A DNA stretch of 64,000 nucleotides from Cryptomeria japonica (lineage: Eukaryota; Streptophyta; Pinopsida; Cupressales; Cupressaceae): NCBI RefSeq assembly GCF_030272615.1, contig NC_081409.1:244675502-244739501 (forward strand), read 5' to 3'. A program made the position numbers and the translations under genes. Each line of letters opens with the position of its first letter. Within the stretch, counting starts at the first letter, position 1. Below the pieces are notes generated by a model. The model searched no databases. It had not been told where the DNA came from and was given only the letters and a program-made list of their open reading frames with translations. Positions 1 through 12,960 of the stretch are shown piece after piece.

Positions 1-98
1 TAATGCCAACACCCTCTTGTTCACTTAGTTGACATCAATTTCAGTGATACCGGTAGCATCCTATACCGGTTGACATCAATGACAACATAATGCCAACA
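1..98 (-). repeat. End of a Sirevirus-type copia LTR (partial)
   Basis: The window opens inside sequence resembling the outer end of the copia LTRs found elsewhere here: ATGACAACATAATGCCAACA ends at 98, as the element B LTRs end in TAATGCCAACA at 7225 and 10731. What follows is not the CTCCCCCTTTGG polypurine tract seen after left-hand LTRs, so this would be the right-hand LTR of a minus-strand element or a solo LTR. A second TAATGCCAACA at 1-11 makes the exact end uncertain. The rest of the LTR lies outside the window. Confidence 0.45.
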
Positions 99-761
99 TC
101 TGTTGCATAGTGAATGGTTGTAGGATCTCTTGCTATGGGATTTTCTTCAAGGATTTTGTTGTTGGGTTTGGTACTTTCTTGATTGACCTATGTGTTCCTT
201 TGGTGTTTGTTGTGCTCTCTACTACTGAAGATTCTATAGAGGTGGTCCTCACTGCAAAGTTTGTTGTGATCTTTACTATTGAATATATTATAGAGGTGGT
301 TCACACTGTAGAGTTGATTGGTGATACTTTCTATGTCTTTGGTGTTTTTTTGGTGAGGGCTTTTAGTTTGGACTTTCTCTTGACCTTGGGAGGTCCCCAT
401 GTGGTGATTGTAAACTGCTACTTGGCTTCCATGTGACCTATTGAGGCGGTTTGGGCACTTGTGTTTGTAGGACCTCCTGAGATAAGGGACTTTGTTTCTA
501 GATGATCTATATTGGCGGTCCTCATTTAGGTAGGGTTCTTTGTTGATTTTAGGTTTAGGGTTGTTATTTCCATTTGTCATTATAGTACACTTAGCTCTAT
601 TCATGTTGTTCTCTTAGAGGTGGAGATTGGGGATATTGGTGGGCTCATGCTTCTTCATCGAAGGAAAGTGGAGATTAAAAGTTTATTCCTCTTTAAGCTT
701 TTCTTGTTTGTCACAGGTTATGGGATCCTAGCAAAACCATTTGTCTTTGTTTTTCTGAGGT
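99..761. other. Unassigned DNA hosting element A
   Basis: Non-LTR sequence into which element A inserted; it resumes at 12106. Open frames exist on both strands (110-436 plus, 188-604 minus) but neither resembles a known protein. An imperfect tandem repeat of about 54 bp, two copies at roughly 216-324, explains the internally repetitive minus-strand peptide. I see no RNA gene or promoter. It could be an old transposon relic. Confidence 0.4.
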
Positions 762-766
762 CTTTT
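762..766. repeat. Target-site duplication of element A, left copy
   Basis: CTTTT directly precedes the TG of the 5' LTR and recurs at 12101-12105 directly after the 3' LTR, as expected for Ty3/gypsy integration (5 bp). Confidence 0.88.
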
Positions 767-1540
767 TGATGTAGGAGCATCCCCGGTTCACAATAATCTT
801 GCATCAACCAAAAACATTTTTCCTTTCTATTCTATTTTGTTTGCACTTTCAATTTTTCTTTTTGTGTGTCCCGATTTTGGCTTACCAGATCTTGTAGAGT
901 TGGATTCTACTTGAAGATGTGATCATCTTTCTTTCTTTTAGACCGCATCACATTTGGATCATCTATCGGCAAGATATCGCTACCAGTTTTTATGACAGTT
1001 TCTTGTTACTGGTTGTTCCTTTGTTACCGGTTGAATAAGACCTATTCGTGTGATCTACAGTAACCCATTCTGAAGATTGTGGAGCCTTGAGCGTTGATTT
1101 CATTGTTCCTTGGTGTGTGGCCGACCTTTTCCCATGATCTACATTTCATCCTTTGGATTTTCCAAAGGAATCTCTTGGTGGAGGCTGACCTTGTTCATTT
1201 TGCATATTAGGTCTTGATCTTTAGGTTTTGATCCCTTTTGGGCCGACTGGATCCTTTGGATCGATATATATTTGTAATCATGCTTTAGAAGGTAATCAAT
1301 TAGAATCAATTAGAGTATCAGATAGATAGACTATGCCTAGAAGATATATCTTTCAATTCAAGATCCCGGTTGTGACCTATTCTACCAGGCCTGTGTGTCA
1401 GTATGTTGTAACCCGGTTGTTACCGGTTGGATGTAATCACAAATTGCCACCATCATATATGTGTGTTTACATTGTGTTTACTCTTGGTGACTGGTCTTGA
1501 TTGATCTCCTTGAGGTCCCTCCTCACTGATAATTGCTTCA
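767..1540 (+). repeat. 5' LTR of element A
   Basis: Starts TGATGTAGGAGCAT and ends TTGCTTCA two bases before the PBS. It aligns along its length with 11165-12100. The two differ at many positions and by an AT microsatellite that is a few units long here (near 1265) but about 79 units long in the 3' copy. As the 5' LTR it should hold the element promoter; I could not pick a convincing TATA box. Confidence 0.9.
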
Positions 1541-1542
1541 AG

Positions 1543-1553
1543 TGGTATCAGAG
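1543..1553 (+). other. Primer-binding site of element A (initiator tRNA-Met)
   Basis: TGGTATCAGAG, the usual plant retrotransposon PBS complementary to the 3' end of initiator tRNA-Met, two bases inside the 5' LTR. Confidence 0.9.
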
Positions 1554-1702
1554 AAAAGTTTTGTTCTGAAGGTTGCGTGTCTTGAATTTTGTTGTAGGGT
1601 GGTGGATTGTGGATCTGACCTGAAATTGCAGAGTACTAGCATGAATCAATGGCCTGAAGAGTAACTGGGAATGGTGGAGCACATGGGAATGCAGACCCTG
1701 GT

Positions 1703-2380
1703 GTGATGGAGATGTTGCAAGGAATAGCAGCCCGATTAGAAGTCATGGAGAGAGCCCAAAGAAGAGGCCGACACATTGAAGATGTAAGCGAAGATGAAGG
1801 AGAAGAAGCCCCGATAGAACAAGTAAACCTACCGATAGTTGATCTAGATGAAGAAAGGTTTTTAAGGGTTTTAAGTAGGGTGATCACTAAACGCCATTTT
1901 ACCCCATTAGAATATGATGGGAAGTTAGATTCAGATGAATTTATGGATTGGATCTCGGAGATGGAGAAGTATTTTGATTTTGAAAACACTGCAGAAGAGA
2001 GGAAGGTGAAATATGCTTGTACCTGGTTAAAAGTTCATGCATCTCTTTTTTGGGAGCACTTGCAAGTTGATAGACAAAGTAGAGGTAAATAAAAGATCAA
2101 GACATGCGATCAAATGATTGCTAATTTGAAATAAAAGTTTGTCCCAACAAATTATCAAGTAGATTTGTTCTGGAAGTTACAGAATCTGAGACAGAAGGAA
2201 TCTAGTGTGAAGGAGTACACTGAAGCATTTTACAAATTGAACGTCAGATTGAGACATGTTGATGATGAGGTTGAAAAAATTGAAAGATATTTGAATGGAT
2301 TATGGATGTCTATAGAATGAACTCAATATGATCAAATTGGAGAGTGTTGAAGAGGCTTACCGATATGCACTAAAGGCTGA
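1703..2380 (+). pseudogene. gag: Element A gag (capsid), broken
   Basis: The frame opens at 1703, stays clear for 129 codons to a stop at 2090-2092, then continues in the same frame past that stop and another near 2131 to about 2318. The first part has an acidic linker and a segment with FTPLEYDGKLDSDEF and an EKYFDFEN-like motif; the continuation has KEYTEAFYKLNVRLRH. Both are typical of the retrotransposon gag capsid domain, which packages element RNA. The frame shifts before the zinc knuckle at 2496. The start is chosen from the first ATG after the PBS leader; an upstream non-ATG start cannot be excluded. Confidence 0.82.
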
Positions 2381-2495
2381 AGAGAAATTGAATAAAAGAC
2401 ATGAGCAGAGACAGAGAGGTAGAGGTAGAAGGTTTACCGGACGAATATTTCAAGGAGGAAGAGGAACCAATACAAATTAGAACAAGGACAAGGAA

Positions 2496-5400
2496 GTGAG
2501 GAAAGAAGGTAATTCTTATCGGAAGGATGATAAAAATTTCTATCGGAGGAGAGAACTGGATGGTTACTGGAATGAGAACTTTGGAAAAGAAGACAAGAGG
2601 ACATTTAGAAGAACTTTCTTTAAGTGTGGAGGAGGACACTGTGCATTTGAGTGTAAGAAGATAGAGGCTACCGGAAGCACAACGGTGGTGGAAGAAAACC
2701 CCACCAGATCAGACAATAAACTAGAAAATGGAGAACTGTTGATGATGAGGAGAGCTTTGTGTCATACCAGAGGAGATGAAGAACCCTTGCAGAGGAAGAA
2801 TCTGTTCAAGACTAGATGTAAGGTATCCGGTAAGTGTTGTAAAGTTGTTATTAATAGTGGTAGTTCAAATAATCTTGTTTCAGAAGAGATGGTGAATAAG
2901 TTGAAATTGGAGAGATTGAAACACCCTAAGCCTTATCAGATAGCATGGATTCAGGATGAACATAATTTGTTAGTAAGTGAACAATGTTTGGTTAAATTGA
3001 AAATTGGGAATTATCATGATGAAGTTTTGTGTGATATTATGCCTATGGATATTTGTCATCTTTTGTTGGGAAGACCTTGGCAGTTTGATAGACAAGCAAT
3101 ACATGATGGAAGGAAGAATACATACACTATTGTGGCCAATGGGATGAAGAAAACCTTGTTACCCTTGGAGGAACCTTTGAAAAATGAAGTTTGTACAAAT
3201 GCCAGAATCTGTTTAGTAGATGGAAGGAAATTCATGGATGGACTAAGACATGAGAATGTGCATTTTGCCTTAATTCGTAAGAATACTAAGAGAGCGGAAC
3301 TAGAAGAAGAGCACCTGGAAGAGATAAGATATTTGTTGACAGATAATGTACATGATGGATTGCCACCTATCAGAAGTATTAATCATTGCATGGACTTGGT
3401 TCCCGTAGCTAGTTTGCCTAACAATGTTGCACACTGGTTGACACCGACAAAGAATGAAGAACTGAATAGACAAGTGCAAGAGTTGTTGAAGAAAGGTTTG
3501 ATTAGGGAGAGTCTGATCCCTTGTGCAGTACCAGCAGTATTAGCACCTAAGAATAATGGAGAATGGAGGATGTGTACCGATTCAAGAGCAATAAACAAGA
3601 TCATAGTGAAATACTGGTTTCCTTTGCCTAGGATGGATGACATAATGGACTGTTTGAGTGGAGCAAAATACTTTACAAAGATAGATTTGAAGAGTGGATA
3701 TCATCAGATTAGGATCAGAGAAGGTGATGAGTGGAAGACAACATTTAAGACAAATGAAGGACTATTTAAATGGTTGGTGATGCCTTTTGGGTTGAATAAT
3801 ACATCAAGTACTTTCATGAGGCTGATAAATGAGGTATTGAAGAAATTATTGAGTAAGTTTATTATTATGTATTTGGATGACATTCTGATTTTCAGTAAAA
3901 CAAAAGAGGAGCATTTGTTGAAATTAAGACAAGTTTTATAGAGGTTGAGAGAAGAAAAGTTGTTGATCAATATCAAGAAGTGTACTTTCATGAAGGATGA
4001 GTTAGTCTATTTAGGATTTGTGATATCTAAGGATGGTTTGAAGATGGACCCTGAGAAAGTGAAAGCCATTGTTGAGTGGCCTACACCGGAAAGCATTGGA
4101 GAGGTAAGATCATTTCATGGATTGGCTAGTTTTTACTAGAAGTTATCAGAAATTTCAGTTCAATTTGTAACCCTATGACTGAGACCATGAGAGGAGATCT
4201 GAATGAATTCAAGTGGACCACCAGAGCAAACAAAAGTTTTGAATTGTAGAAGCAGAAAGTGACTAAGCGGCCTGTGTTAGCTTTACTTGATTTCAATAAG
4301 GTATTTCAAGTGGATTGTGATGCAAGTGGAACAACAATAGGAGCAGTTTTGATTCAAGAATGGAGAGTAGTAGCCTATTTCAGTGAGAAATTGAATGATG
4401 CCCCAGAGACATATTCAATATATGATCAAGAATTTTATGCCATAATTCAAGCCTTGAAGAAATGGAGACACTACTTGTTGCTTAAAAAGTTTGTGTTGTA
4501 TACAGATCATCAAGATTTGTAGTATTTGAATAGTCAGAGTAAGTTGAATCAGAGATATATGAGATGGGTAGAATCATTGCAAAGTTACACCTTTGTGTTG
4601 AAGCATAGAAGTGGGAAATCTAACAAAGTTGTTGATGCATTGAGTAGGAGAAGGAATTTGCTGACAGAGATGAGAGTGATAGTATTAGGTTTGAAGATTT
4701 GAAGACCTTGTATGATGAAGACCCGGATTTTGTAGAACCTTGGAAAGCATATAGAGAATCAGTTATAGTTGATAGGAGAAAATGGTTGAATTATTTCATT
4801 CAGGATGGAATGTTGTTCAAGGGATCTCAGTTGTGCATACCTAAGAGTTCCATGAGAGAGAACCTAATAAAAGATAAACATAGTGGAGTTTTAGCTAGAC
4901 ATTTTGGCATTGACAAAATAGTTGCATTGGTGAGTGAGCAGTACTTTTGGCCTTAGATTCATAAGGATGTTAAGAGAAATGTGCAGAGTTGTAGAGTTAG
5001 TCAAGTTGCAAAAGGTAGTAGTCAAAATGTGGAATTGTATAAACCTTTGGCAGTACCGGTAAGACCTTGGGAGAATATAAGCATAGATTTTGTACTTGGA
5101 TTTTCTAAGACACTGAGAGGGAATTATTCTATATTTGTGGTAATGGATAGATTTTCAAATATGGCTCATTTAATACCTTGTAAGAAGACATTAGATGCAT
5201 TACATGTAGCAGACCTATTTTTCAAAGAAGTGGTGAGATTGCATGGATTACCTAAGAGCATAGTTTCAGATAGAGACACTAAGTTTGTTGGCTATTTTTG
5301 GAGAACACTCTAGAAGAAGATGAAGACAAATTTGAAGTTCAGTTCTACTTTTCATCCAAAGACTGATGGATAGACAAAAGTTGTTAGCCGAAGTTTGGTA

Positions 5401-5731
5401 AACTTGTTGAGATGTTTCATGGGAGATAAAATCGAAAGTTAGGATTTGATCCTTGCACAAGCAGAGTTTGCCTACAATAATTCAGTGAATAGAAGTACTA
5501 GAAAAACACCTTTGAGATTGTTACCGGAGTTCATCCTAGAGGAATAGAATAATTGAGAGACATTAGTAGTGAAGACCAGAAGAGTTCAGAAGCAGAAGAT
5601 TTTGCAGATCACTTGGCAGCATTGCACATTCAGGTTAAAAAACATTTGAAAGACATGAACAACAAATATAAGGAGATGGTAGATGAAAGAGGAGAGATAA
5701 GGAATTTGAATTTGGCGATAAAGTAATGGTA
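2496..5731 (+). pseudogene. pol: Element A pol: knuckle, protease, RT, RNase H, integrase core
   Basis: From 2496 a 481-codon frame carries a zinc knuckle lacking its first Cys (FKCGGGHCAFEC), a protease whose catalytic Asp is Asn (VINSGSSNN, about residues 120-128), and RT with KIDLKSGYHQI, MPFGL and the active-site YLDD. A TAG at 3939 and another at 4137 interrupt RT, and a 1-nt shift near 4143-4150 follows. RNase H at 4259-4522 has VDCDASG and YTDHQDL. Integrase (4699-5313 and on) keeps ISIDF and SDRDTKF, but the second Cys of HHCC is Ser, and the third catalytic residue is Lys behind a stop (near 5370-5385). It cannot give an active polyprotein. Element B interrupts it at 5737. Confidence 0.9.
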
Positions 5732-5736
5732 TATTT

Positions 5737-7225
5737 TGTTAGTTAGATGAGAGGGGGGGGGGGTGAATCAGGTAAACTCACAATTTAATGATCTATCCAG
5801 ATACAACCTTGGTAGGACTTACTTGATATGCAACTATGACTGCAAATCATTCAAACTCATAAACTGATAAACTTGAAGCAACAAAACACATATAACACCA
5901 GATTTAATGTGGAAACCCAAATAGGGAAAAACCACTGTGGGATTTCATACCCACTAAGAAAATATACTTTTCTAGAGTATGCTCGGTTAAAAGCCAATCC
6001 TGTTAAAGATTAAATAAACACATTGCTAGATGTGACTCAATCGAGGGATTTCCCTCAGATCTATTAGAATCTTGCACTTTGTTAGAAGTGACCTTGTCAA
6101 AGGATTTCAAACACTCATTCAGAATGTTACCTCACTAGAGGATTTACAAATAAGATTGTTAGGTCCACTCGGTTAAGAGATTTCCTGTCACTTACAAAAA
6201 TAAATAACAGTAATAAAATATATCTGCAACTTCACATCTGAAATGTTAAAGCAGACTCTATGTGCTCAAAATAATCTTGTCATAAGACTTATCTTCCTCC
6301 TTACTGGGCTTCTCAATCTGTTCTTCAATCTGATCTTTGATATTTTGTACTCGGTAATCACTTCAGCAGTATCACTACTCTTCTATTTGCCTGCATTCTA
6401 TGTTCATCAACTTTTCCTTATTTAGAAGCAATTCCAACCGCTTAATCTCTTAATCACATTTTTCATGATTAATCTTAGCCATCAGATCTTCAAACTTAAC
6501 TAGGTTCATTGAATCCTTCGAACTGAAAAATGTTTTATCTTGCCTTGGAACTTGTATACCTTCCTTGGTACTTGTGCTTAGTTATGACCATTCAATCTGC
6601 ATTGTAGATCTAAATCTTGTATTTTCATTGTCGTTTATCCTTAACAAACTTCTTGCACGACATTCCAATCTTCTATAAATCTCCAACTCATTGGCATCCT
6701 TCATTTAATAATGTATTTATTCATCCAATGCATTATGTTACTGCTTGGTTGATACTCGATAAATATAGAACTTTACTCAGTAACTTCTTCCTTCTTTAAC
6801 TGGCACTGATAACCTTGATGTTTACCGACTAGCTCCTTGCTCAGTAAAATAGAACAATATCAAACCTTTACTCATTTTGATGCATGCAATCTTTTCCTTC
6901 TTATTCAGTCTTTGAATACACATATGTAGGATATCAAAACAATCAAAATAACATAATCTCGTCACTATCTAACTTGGTAATAGTTTCCCATTGAATAACT
7001 TATACTCCCCTTCATTTTCACATTCTTTATGTGTCACTTACCGACATCTTTATACTCATCAAAACATACTTTTTAAGATATGGCAACATCATACTAAATC
7101 AGAAAATCAATTCCTTGACATCAATGACAAAATAATATTATTAAGACAGTAATCATCCTTTATCAATTATATCATCAATCTCCAACAACCTTTTCAATAT
7201 CAACAATATTAATGTAATGCCAACA
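5737..7225 (-). repeat. 3' LTR of element B (left copy)
   Basis: 1489 bp, paired with 9245-10731. On the plus strand it begins TGTTAGTTAGATGAGAG followed by an 11-base G run and GTGAATCAG, and ends GTAATGCCAACA. It contains GTGGAAACCC..GGGAAAAACCACTGTGG near 5911-5940, a block shared with the LTRs of D, I and J. Short frames inside it are LTR shadows. Confidence 0.93.
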
Positions 7226-7355
7226 ATCTCCCCCTTTGGCATTGATGGCAATACCAACTTGATTTATTCCAATTGATTCAGACTACTGTAATTCTTCTCC
7301 TGTGATGTTCTCCCCCTGTCATTAGTCTTCTCCCCCTTTGACAACAATGCCAAAA
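7226..7355 (-). other. Element B polypurine tracts
   Basis: Read on the minus strand, CCAAAGGGGGAGAT abuts the 3' LTR and is the primary PPT, which primes plus-strand DNA. Two further CTCCCCC tracts (plus-strand view) lie near 7310 and 7330, the last followed by TTTGACAACAATGCCAAAAG. Several PPT-like tracts before the 3' LTR are a reported feature of Sireviruses. Confidence 0.75.
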
Positions 7356-7567
7356 GTAAAACTAATCCATGATTAGTTCTCCTGTGAAGTAATATCCTTA
7401 CTGTTAAAACATATACAAATGTATCATCACAATCTCAGTCAGGGCATCTTGTCTTCATTCACTATTTCCTGCACAACTTTAGACAACCTTCTAAAGTGTG
7501 TAAATCAGCATTGACTCACAAATAGTATTTTGTAGAGTCATAGAATTGATGCTTTCACTGAACTCTA
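7356..7567. other. Element B 3' untranslated stretch
   Basis: Short non-coding stretch between the RNase H stop and the PPT block. Nothing further recognised. It leaves no room for the env-like gene some Sireviruses carry. Confidence 0.5.
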
Positions 7568-9121
7568 TCAGTGAGTACTAGATAGGGGTAGGACCCCTAA
7601 CTTACTTCTAAGATACTCAAAAGTGTCATTTGGTAGTGGTTTTGTAAAGATGTCTACTAGTTGTTCCTTTGTGCTAACATACTCCAGCACAACTTTCATT
7701 TCTTGAACTTCTTCTCTTAGATAATGATACTTTATAGAGATATGCTTTGTCTTAGAGTGTATTACCAGATTCTTTGAAATGTTAATAGCACTTGTATTAT
7801 CACAAAATATAGTTACTGGCTCGGTAACTATCTCATTCATACCTTCCAACAATTGTTTGATCCATGCTATATTGGTACAATTCAATGTTGCAACAACATA
7901 TTCAGCTTTAGCTGTTGACTATGAAATGCATCCTTGTTTCTTGCTAAGCCAACTCACTAGTCTTTCTCCCAAAAAGAAAGCTCCACCACTTGTGATTTTC
8001 CTGTCATCAATATTTCCTGCCCAATCAACATCAGTATAGACCTTTAAGTCAAAATCATTCCTCTTTTTATATAGTAAACCATAATCTTCAGTGCCTCTCA
8101 AGTATATGAAAATTCTCTTGATTGTTGTCATATGGGTTTCTTTGGGATCTGCAGAAAATCTTGCAACTATACCTACTGCATGTGCTAATCAGGCCTGCTA
8201 TGAACTACATATTGCAACTTTCCAATCATAGATCGGTAAAGTGTCTCATCAATAGATGTATACTCATTATTCTTTGATAGTTTACAATTAGTAGTCATAG
8301 GAGTACTTATAGGTTTAGAATCCTCCATTCCAAATTTCTTCAAGATTTCCTTGATATACTTGGATTGAGTAATGAAAATCCCATTTTTCATTTGCAGTAT
8401 CTGTAAACCTATAAAATACTTTATTTCACCGATTAATGACATCTCAAATTCTTTGCACATTTCATTTCCAAAGTTCTTGCATAAATAATCATTACCACAA
8501 AAAATAATATCATCAACAAATATGGCTGAAATCAGTATTCCATTATCCTCATCATTCTTCATATACACATCATTATTTTCACTAGTCCTCATAAATCCAA
8601 TCTTGATTAAGTAAGAGTGAAACCTTTCATACCATGCTATAGGTACTTGCTTTAGGCTATATAAATCTTTGTTTAACTTACATACCTAATCTTTATTCTT
8701 CTCTTCAATAAATCCTTCAGGGTGTTCAATGTAAACTTCTTCTTCTAGTATACCATTCAAAAATGCAGATTTAACATCCATTTGATATACCTTGAAATTT
8801 TTGTAAGCAACATATGCCAACAATGTTCTCACCATAGTCTATTCTTTCTTCTTGAGCATAACCTTTGCAAACTAGCCTTGCTTTATTCCGAATGACCTCA
8901 CCTTTCTCATTTAGCTTATTTCTGAAAATCCACTTTGTATCAATTACATTTTTCTCTTTTGGTCTTGGGACCAGTGTCCATGTTTCATTTTTCTTGATTT
9001 GTTCAATCTCTTCTATCATAGCATTCACCCAATATTCATTGCTTAATGCCTCTTTTACTATCCTCGGTTCAAACTCGGATATCAAACATGTGTTCTGTCT
9101 CAGTTTGCTCCTTGTCATCAC
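7568..9121 (-). pseudogene. pol: Element B pol remnant: RT and RNase H
   Basis: Minus-strand copia pol in three or four pieces. The N-terminal end (8771-9121) has the RT entry segment with NETWTLVPRPKEKNVIDTKW and NKARLVCKGYAQ. The middle (8185-8592) has the catalytic FVDDIIF motif, then IGEIKYFIGLQI and GMEDSKPISTPM. The RNase H part (7568-8131) has YTDVDWAG, GGAFFLGERLVSW, FCDNTSAINISKN, HSKTKHI and LVDIFTKPLP. Stops and shifts separate the pieces. Nothing of gag, protease or integrase lies between RT and the PBS at 9231, so the element could only have moved with help or was deleted after insertion. Confidence 0.9.
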
Positions 9122-9230
9122 TGGAGCATCCTTATCTCCTATAATCTGACTTGTTCAACTTTGGTGCATCCATTTTATACATCTTCGGATCTTGCCTCAA
9201 GTTCCTATAAACTTTTCTTTTGGATTCCAA

Positions 9231-9242
9231 GCTCTGACACCA
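9231..9242 (-). other. Primer-binding site of element B
   Basis: Minus-strand TGGTGTCAGAGC, one base off the usual TGGTATCAGAGC, two bases inside the 5' LTR (right copy). Confidence 0.82.
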
Positions 9243-9244
9243 AT

Positions 9245-10731
9245 TGTTAGTTAGATGAGAGGTGGGGTGAATCAGATAAACTCACAATTCAATGATCTAT
9301 CCAAATTCAACCTCGGTAGAACTTACTTGATACGCAACTATGACTGTAAATCATTCAAAATCATAAACTGATAAACTTGAAACAACAAAACACATATAAC
9401 ACCAGATTTAATGTGGAAACCCAAATAGGGAAAAACCACTGTGGGATTTTAGACCCACTAAGAAAATATACTCTTCTAGAGTATGCTCGGTTAAAAGCCA
9501 ATCCTGTTAAAGATTACATAAACACATTGCTAGATGTGACCCGGTCAAGGGATTTCCCTCAGATCTATCAAAATCTTGCACTTTGTTAGAAGTGACCTTG
9601 TCAAAGTATTTCAAACACTCATTCAGAATGTTACCTTGCTAGAGGATTTACAAATAAGACTGTTAGGTCCACTCGGTTAAGAGATTTCCCGTCACTTACA
9701 AAAATAAATAACAGTAATAAAATATATCTGTAACTTCACATCTGAAATGTTAAAGCAGACTCTATGTGCTCAAAATAATCTTGTCATAAGACTTATCTTC
9801 CTCCTTGCTGGGCTTCTCAATCTATTCTTCAATCTGATCTTCAATATTCTGTACTCGGTAATTACTTCAGTAGTATCACTACTCTTCTATTTGCCTACAT
9901 TCTGTGTTCATCAACTTTTCCTTATTTATAAGCAATTCCAAACTGCTTAATCTCCTTAATCACATTTCCCATGATTAATCTTAGCCATCAGATTTTCAAA
10001 CTTGACTAGGTTCATTGAATCCTTCGAACTAAAAAATGTTTTATCTTGCCTTGGAACTTGTATACCTTCCTTGGTACTTGTGCTCGGTTATGACCGTTCA
10101 ATCTGCATTGTAGATCTAAATCTTGTATTTTCATTGTCGTTGATCCTTAACAAACTTCTTGCACGATATTCCAATCTTCTATAAATCTCCAACTCATTGG
10201 CATCCTTCATTTAATAATGTATTTATTTATCCAATGCATTTTGTTACTGTTTGGTTGATACTTAGTAAATACAGAACTTTACTCAGTAACTTCTTCCTTC
10301 TTTAACCAACACTAATAACCTTGGTGTTTACCAACTAGCTCCTTGCTCAGTAAAATAGAACAGTATCAAACCTTTACTCATTCTGATGGATGAAATCTTT
10401 TCCTTCTTATTCAGTCTTCGAATACACATATGTAGGATATCAAAACAATCAAAATAACATAATCTCATCACTGTCTAACTCGGTAATAGTTGCCCATTGA
10501 ATAACTTATACTTCCCTTCATTTTCACATTCTTTCTGTGTCACTTACCGACATCTTTATACTCATCAAAACATACTTTTTAAGATATGGCAACATCATAT
10601 TGAATCAGAAAATCAATTCCTTGACATCAATGACAAAATAATATTATTAAGACAATAATCATCCTTTATCAATTATGTCATCAATCTCCAACAACCTTCT
10701 CAATATCAACAATCTTAATGTAATGCCAACA
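9245..10731 (-). repeat. 5' LTR of element B (right copy)
   Basis: 1487 bp partner of 5737-7225, a few percent diverged. The G run near its plus-strand start is interrupted here (GAGGTGGGGTGAATCAG). It ends CCAACA, followed by the TSD TATTT at 10732-10736. Confidence 0.93.
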
Positions 10732-10736
10732 TATTT

Positions 10737-11108
10737 GAGAAAAGAGAGATTCTCGGTTGGAACTTATAATAAGTTATAGATGAAGAAGTTTGGACAATGT
10801 AAGATTTTGAGGAAGTTTAGTTCTGGAAATGCATATGAAGTGGAGCTACCGGATAATCTAATTATTTCACCTATATTCAACATTACAGACCTTCATGAGT
10901 ACCATGAACCATAATTCAGTGAGGATATTGTTACAGACCTTGAGAAACAATTACCCCAGAAGGAACCGGATTAGATTGAAGAGATTTTGGACAGTATGAT
11001 TGGGCGAAGTACCCAGAATAGTCACTACAAAGAATATCTTCTGAAGTGGAATAGCAAACCAGATGAAGATTGATCTTGGATTTCTCAGGAAGAGGTATAC
11101 CGCCTTGG
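10737..11108 (+). pseudogene. pol: Element A integrase tail and chromodomain-like end
   Basis: Continuation of element A pol after element B: LRKERFSVGTYNK runs straight on from GDKVMVY before B. It is followed by a GPY/F-like segment (KKFGQCKILRKFSSGNAYE) and, near 11015-11095, YKEYLLKWNSKPDED, a stop, then SWISQEEVY. The last is the chromodomain-type tail of chromoviruses, which tethers integration to heterochromatin. A TGA replaces the residue before SWI. No clear PPT survives before the 3' LTR at 11165. Confidence 0.82.
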
Positions 11109-11164
11109 TTTCACTCCGTCCCTTGCAAAGTGAGAGGCTCACTTTTTCATTAACCTCGGATGTA

Positions 11165-12100
<936 letters not shown>

Positions 12101-12105
12101 CTTTT

Positions 12106-12960
12106 GCTAAATGGCTTAGGCCTTATGGATGTTTCAATCAGATCTCTATTCATGGTTGTTTTTATTTGTCTTTTGGTTGGTTGTTGTTAGGTTATGTTAT
12201 ATTTTTTACATCATTTTGTTTAAATTTTATATATTTCAGCTAATTCCAAGAGGTTTCGGGTCCTTCCAAAACCTGTAATGGATTTTTGGTCCCCACAAGA
12301 CCTACTTGATCCATAATAAAAAACATTCCAAAACTAAGAACATGAAAAATATTAGTTTGTAGAATCAAACTTAGCCTTAAAACAATGCAATTTCCTTCTA
12401 TGTTGAAAAAATAAAAAAGGTCATGAAATTGTTAAACAATGGTTGATATTTTGTCAACACCATGAAAAGTGTGTTTCTACGTCGAATAAACCACCACAAA
12501 TTTTAGAAAAGAACAAAGCATGTTGGTCCTAAATGATGAGTTCCCCATGCATTTTTACAATTTTTGTAATTCCGCTAAATGTGAACATGTTATAATATGC
12601 TCGTGTTATCACATGCATTAACAATTCCAATAGGGGAGAGAGGGGGGGGGATGAAGAGAGAAAAAGGTGAAATAGAGAGGAGAGAGGTAATGAGGAGAGA
12701 GAGAGAGAGAGGTGAAGAGAGGGAGATACAATTTGTATTTCACAAAAATGTGAGTGCATTATAATATACTCATGTTATAACCCTAGTGTATTATAATACG
12801 AGGGTGTTTTAATGTGCTCATGTGCTTTTTTCAATTGTTAAAAAATGATGTAATCTCAAGATCGTAGTATCAATTAGGTTTGGACATCTTTCATTGTTGA
12901 GTTATAAAATACCTTAATAAAATTAAACTCTCTTAGCTTTCTAACCATGTATTTTTCATA
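12106..12960. other. Unassigned DNA right of element A, with GA-rich stretch
   Basis: Continues the DNA interrupted at 761. From about 12632 to 12726 it holds an imperfect GA microsatellite with a run of G. No coding similarity seen on either strand. Confidence 0.5.

Larger units (their letters stand above)
5737..10731 (-). mobile_element. Element B: Sirevirus-type Ty1/copia, internally deleted
   Basis: LTRs at 5737-7225 and 9245-10731, both TGTTAGTTAGATGAG..CCAACA on the plus strand, flanked by TATTT at 5732-5736 and 10732-10736. Coding sequence, PBS and PPT all read on the minus strand. The internal region is only about 2.0 kb: RT and RNase H remain, while gag, protease and integrase are missing. 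It sits in the integrase tail of element A, and A's codons resume directly after the TSD. RT motifs (QSKYIKEILKKFGMED, TPM, YRSMIGKLQY) fit the Sirevirus lineage. The LTRs differ by only a few percent, so B is younger than A. Confidence 0.93.

Noticed and set aside
22-110. Recurrent ACCGGT words in A, D, J and the window start as a possible conserved site
   Set aside because: Present in several elements, but with many variants and no consistent position; not separable by eye from shared ancestry.
188-604. Minus-strand 138-codon frame and plus-strand 108-codon frame at the window start
   Set aside because: Overlapping frames on opposite strands, no similarity to a known family, and repetitive because of a tandem repeat; not supported as a gene.
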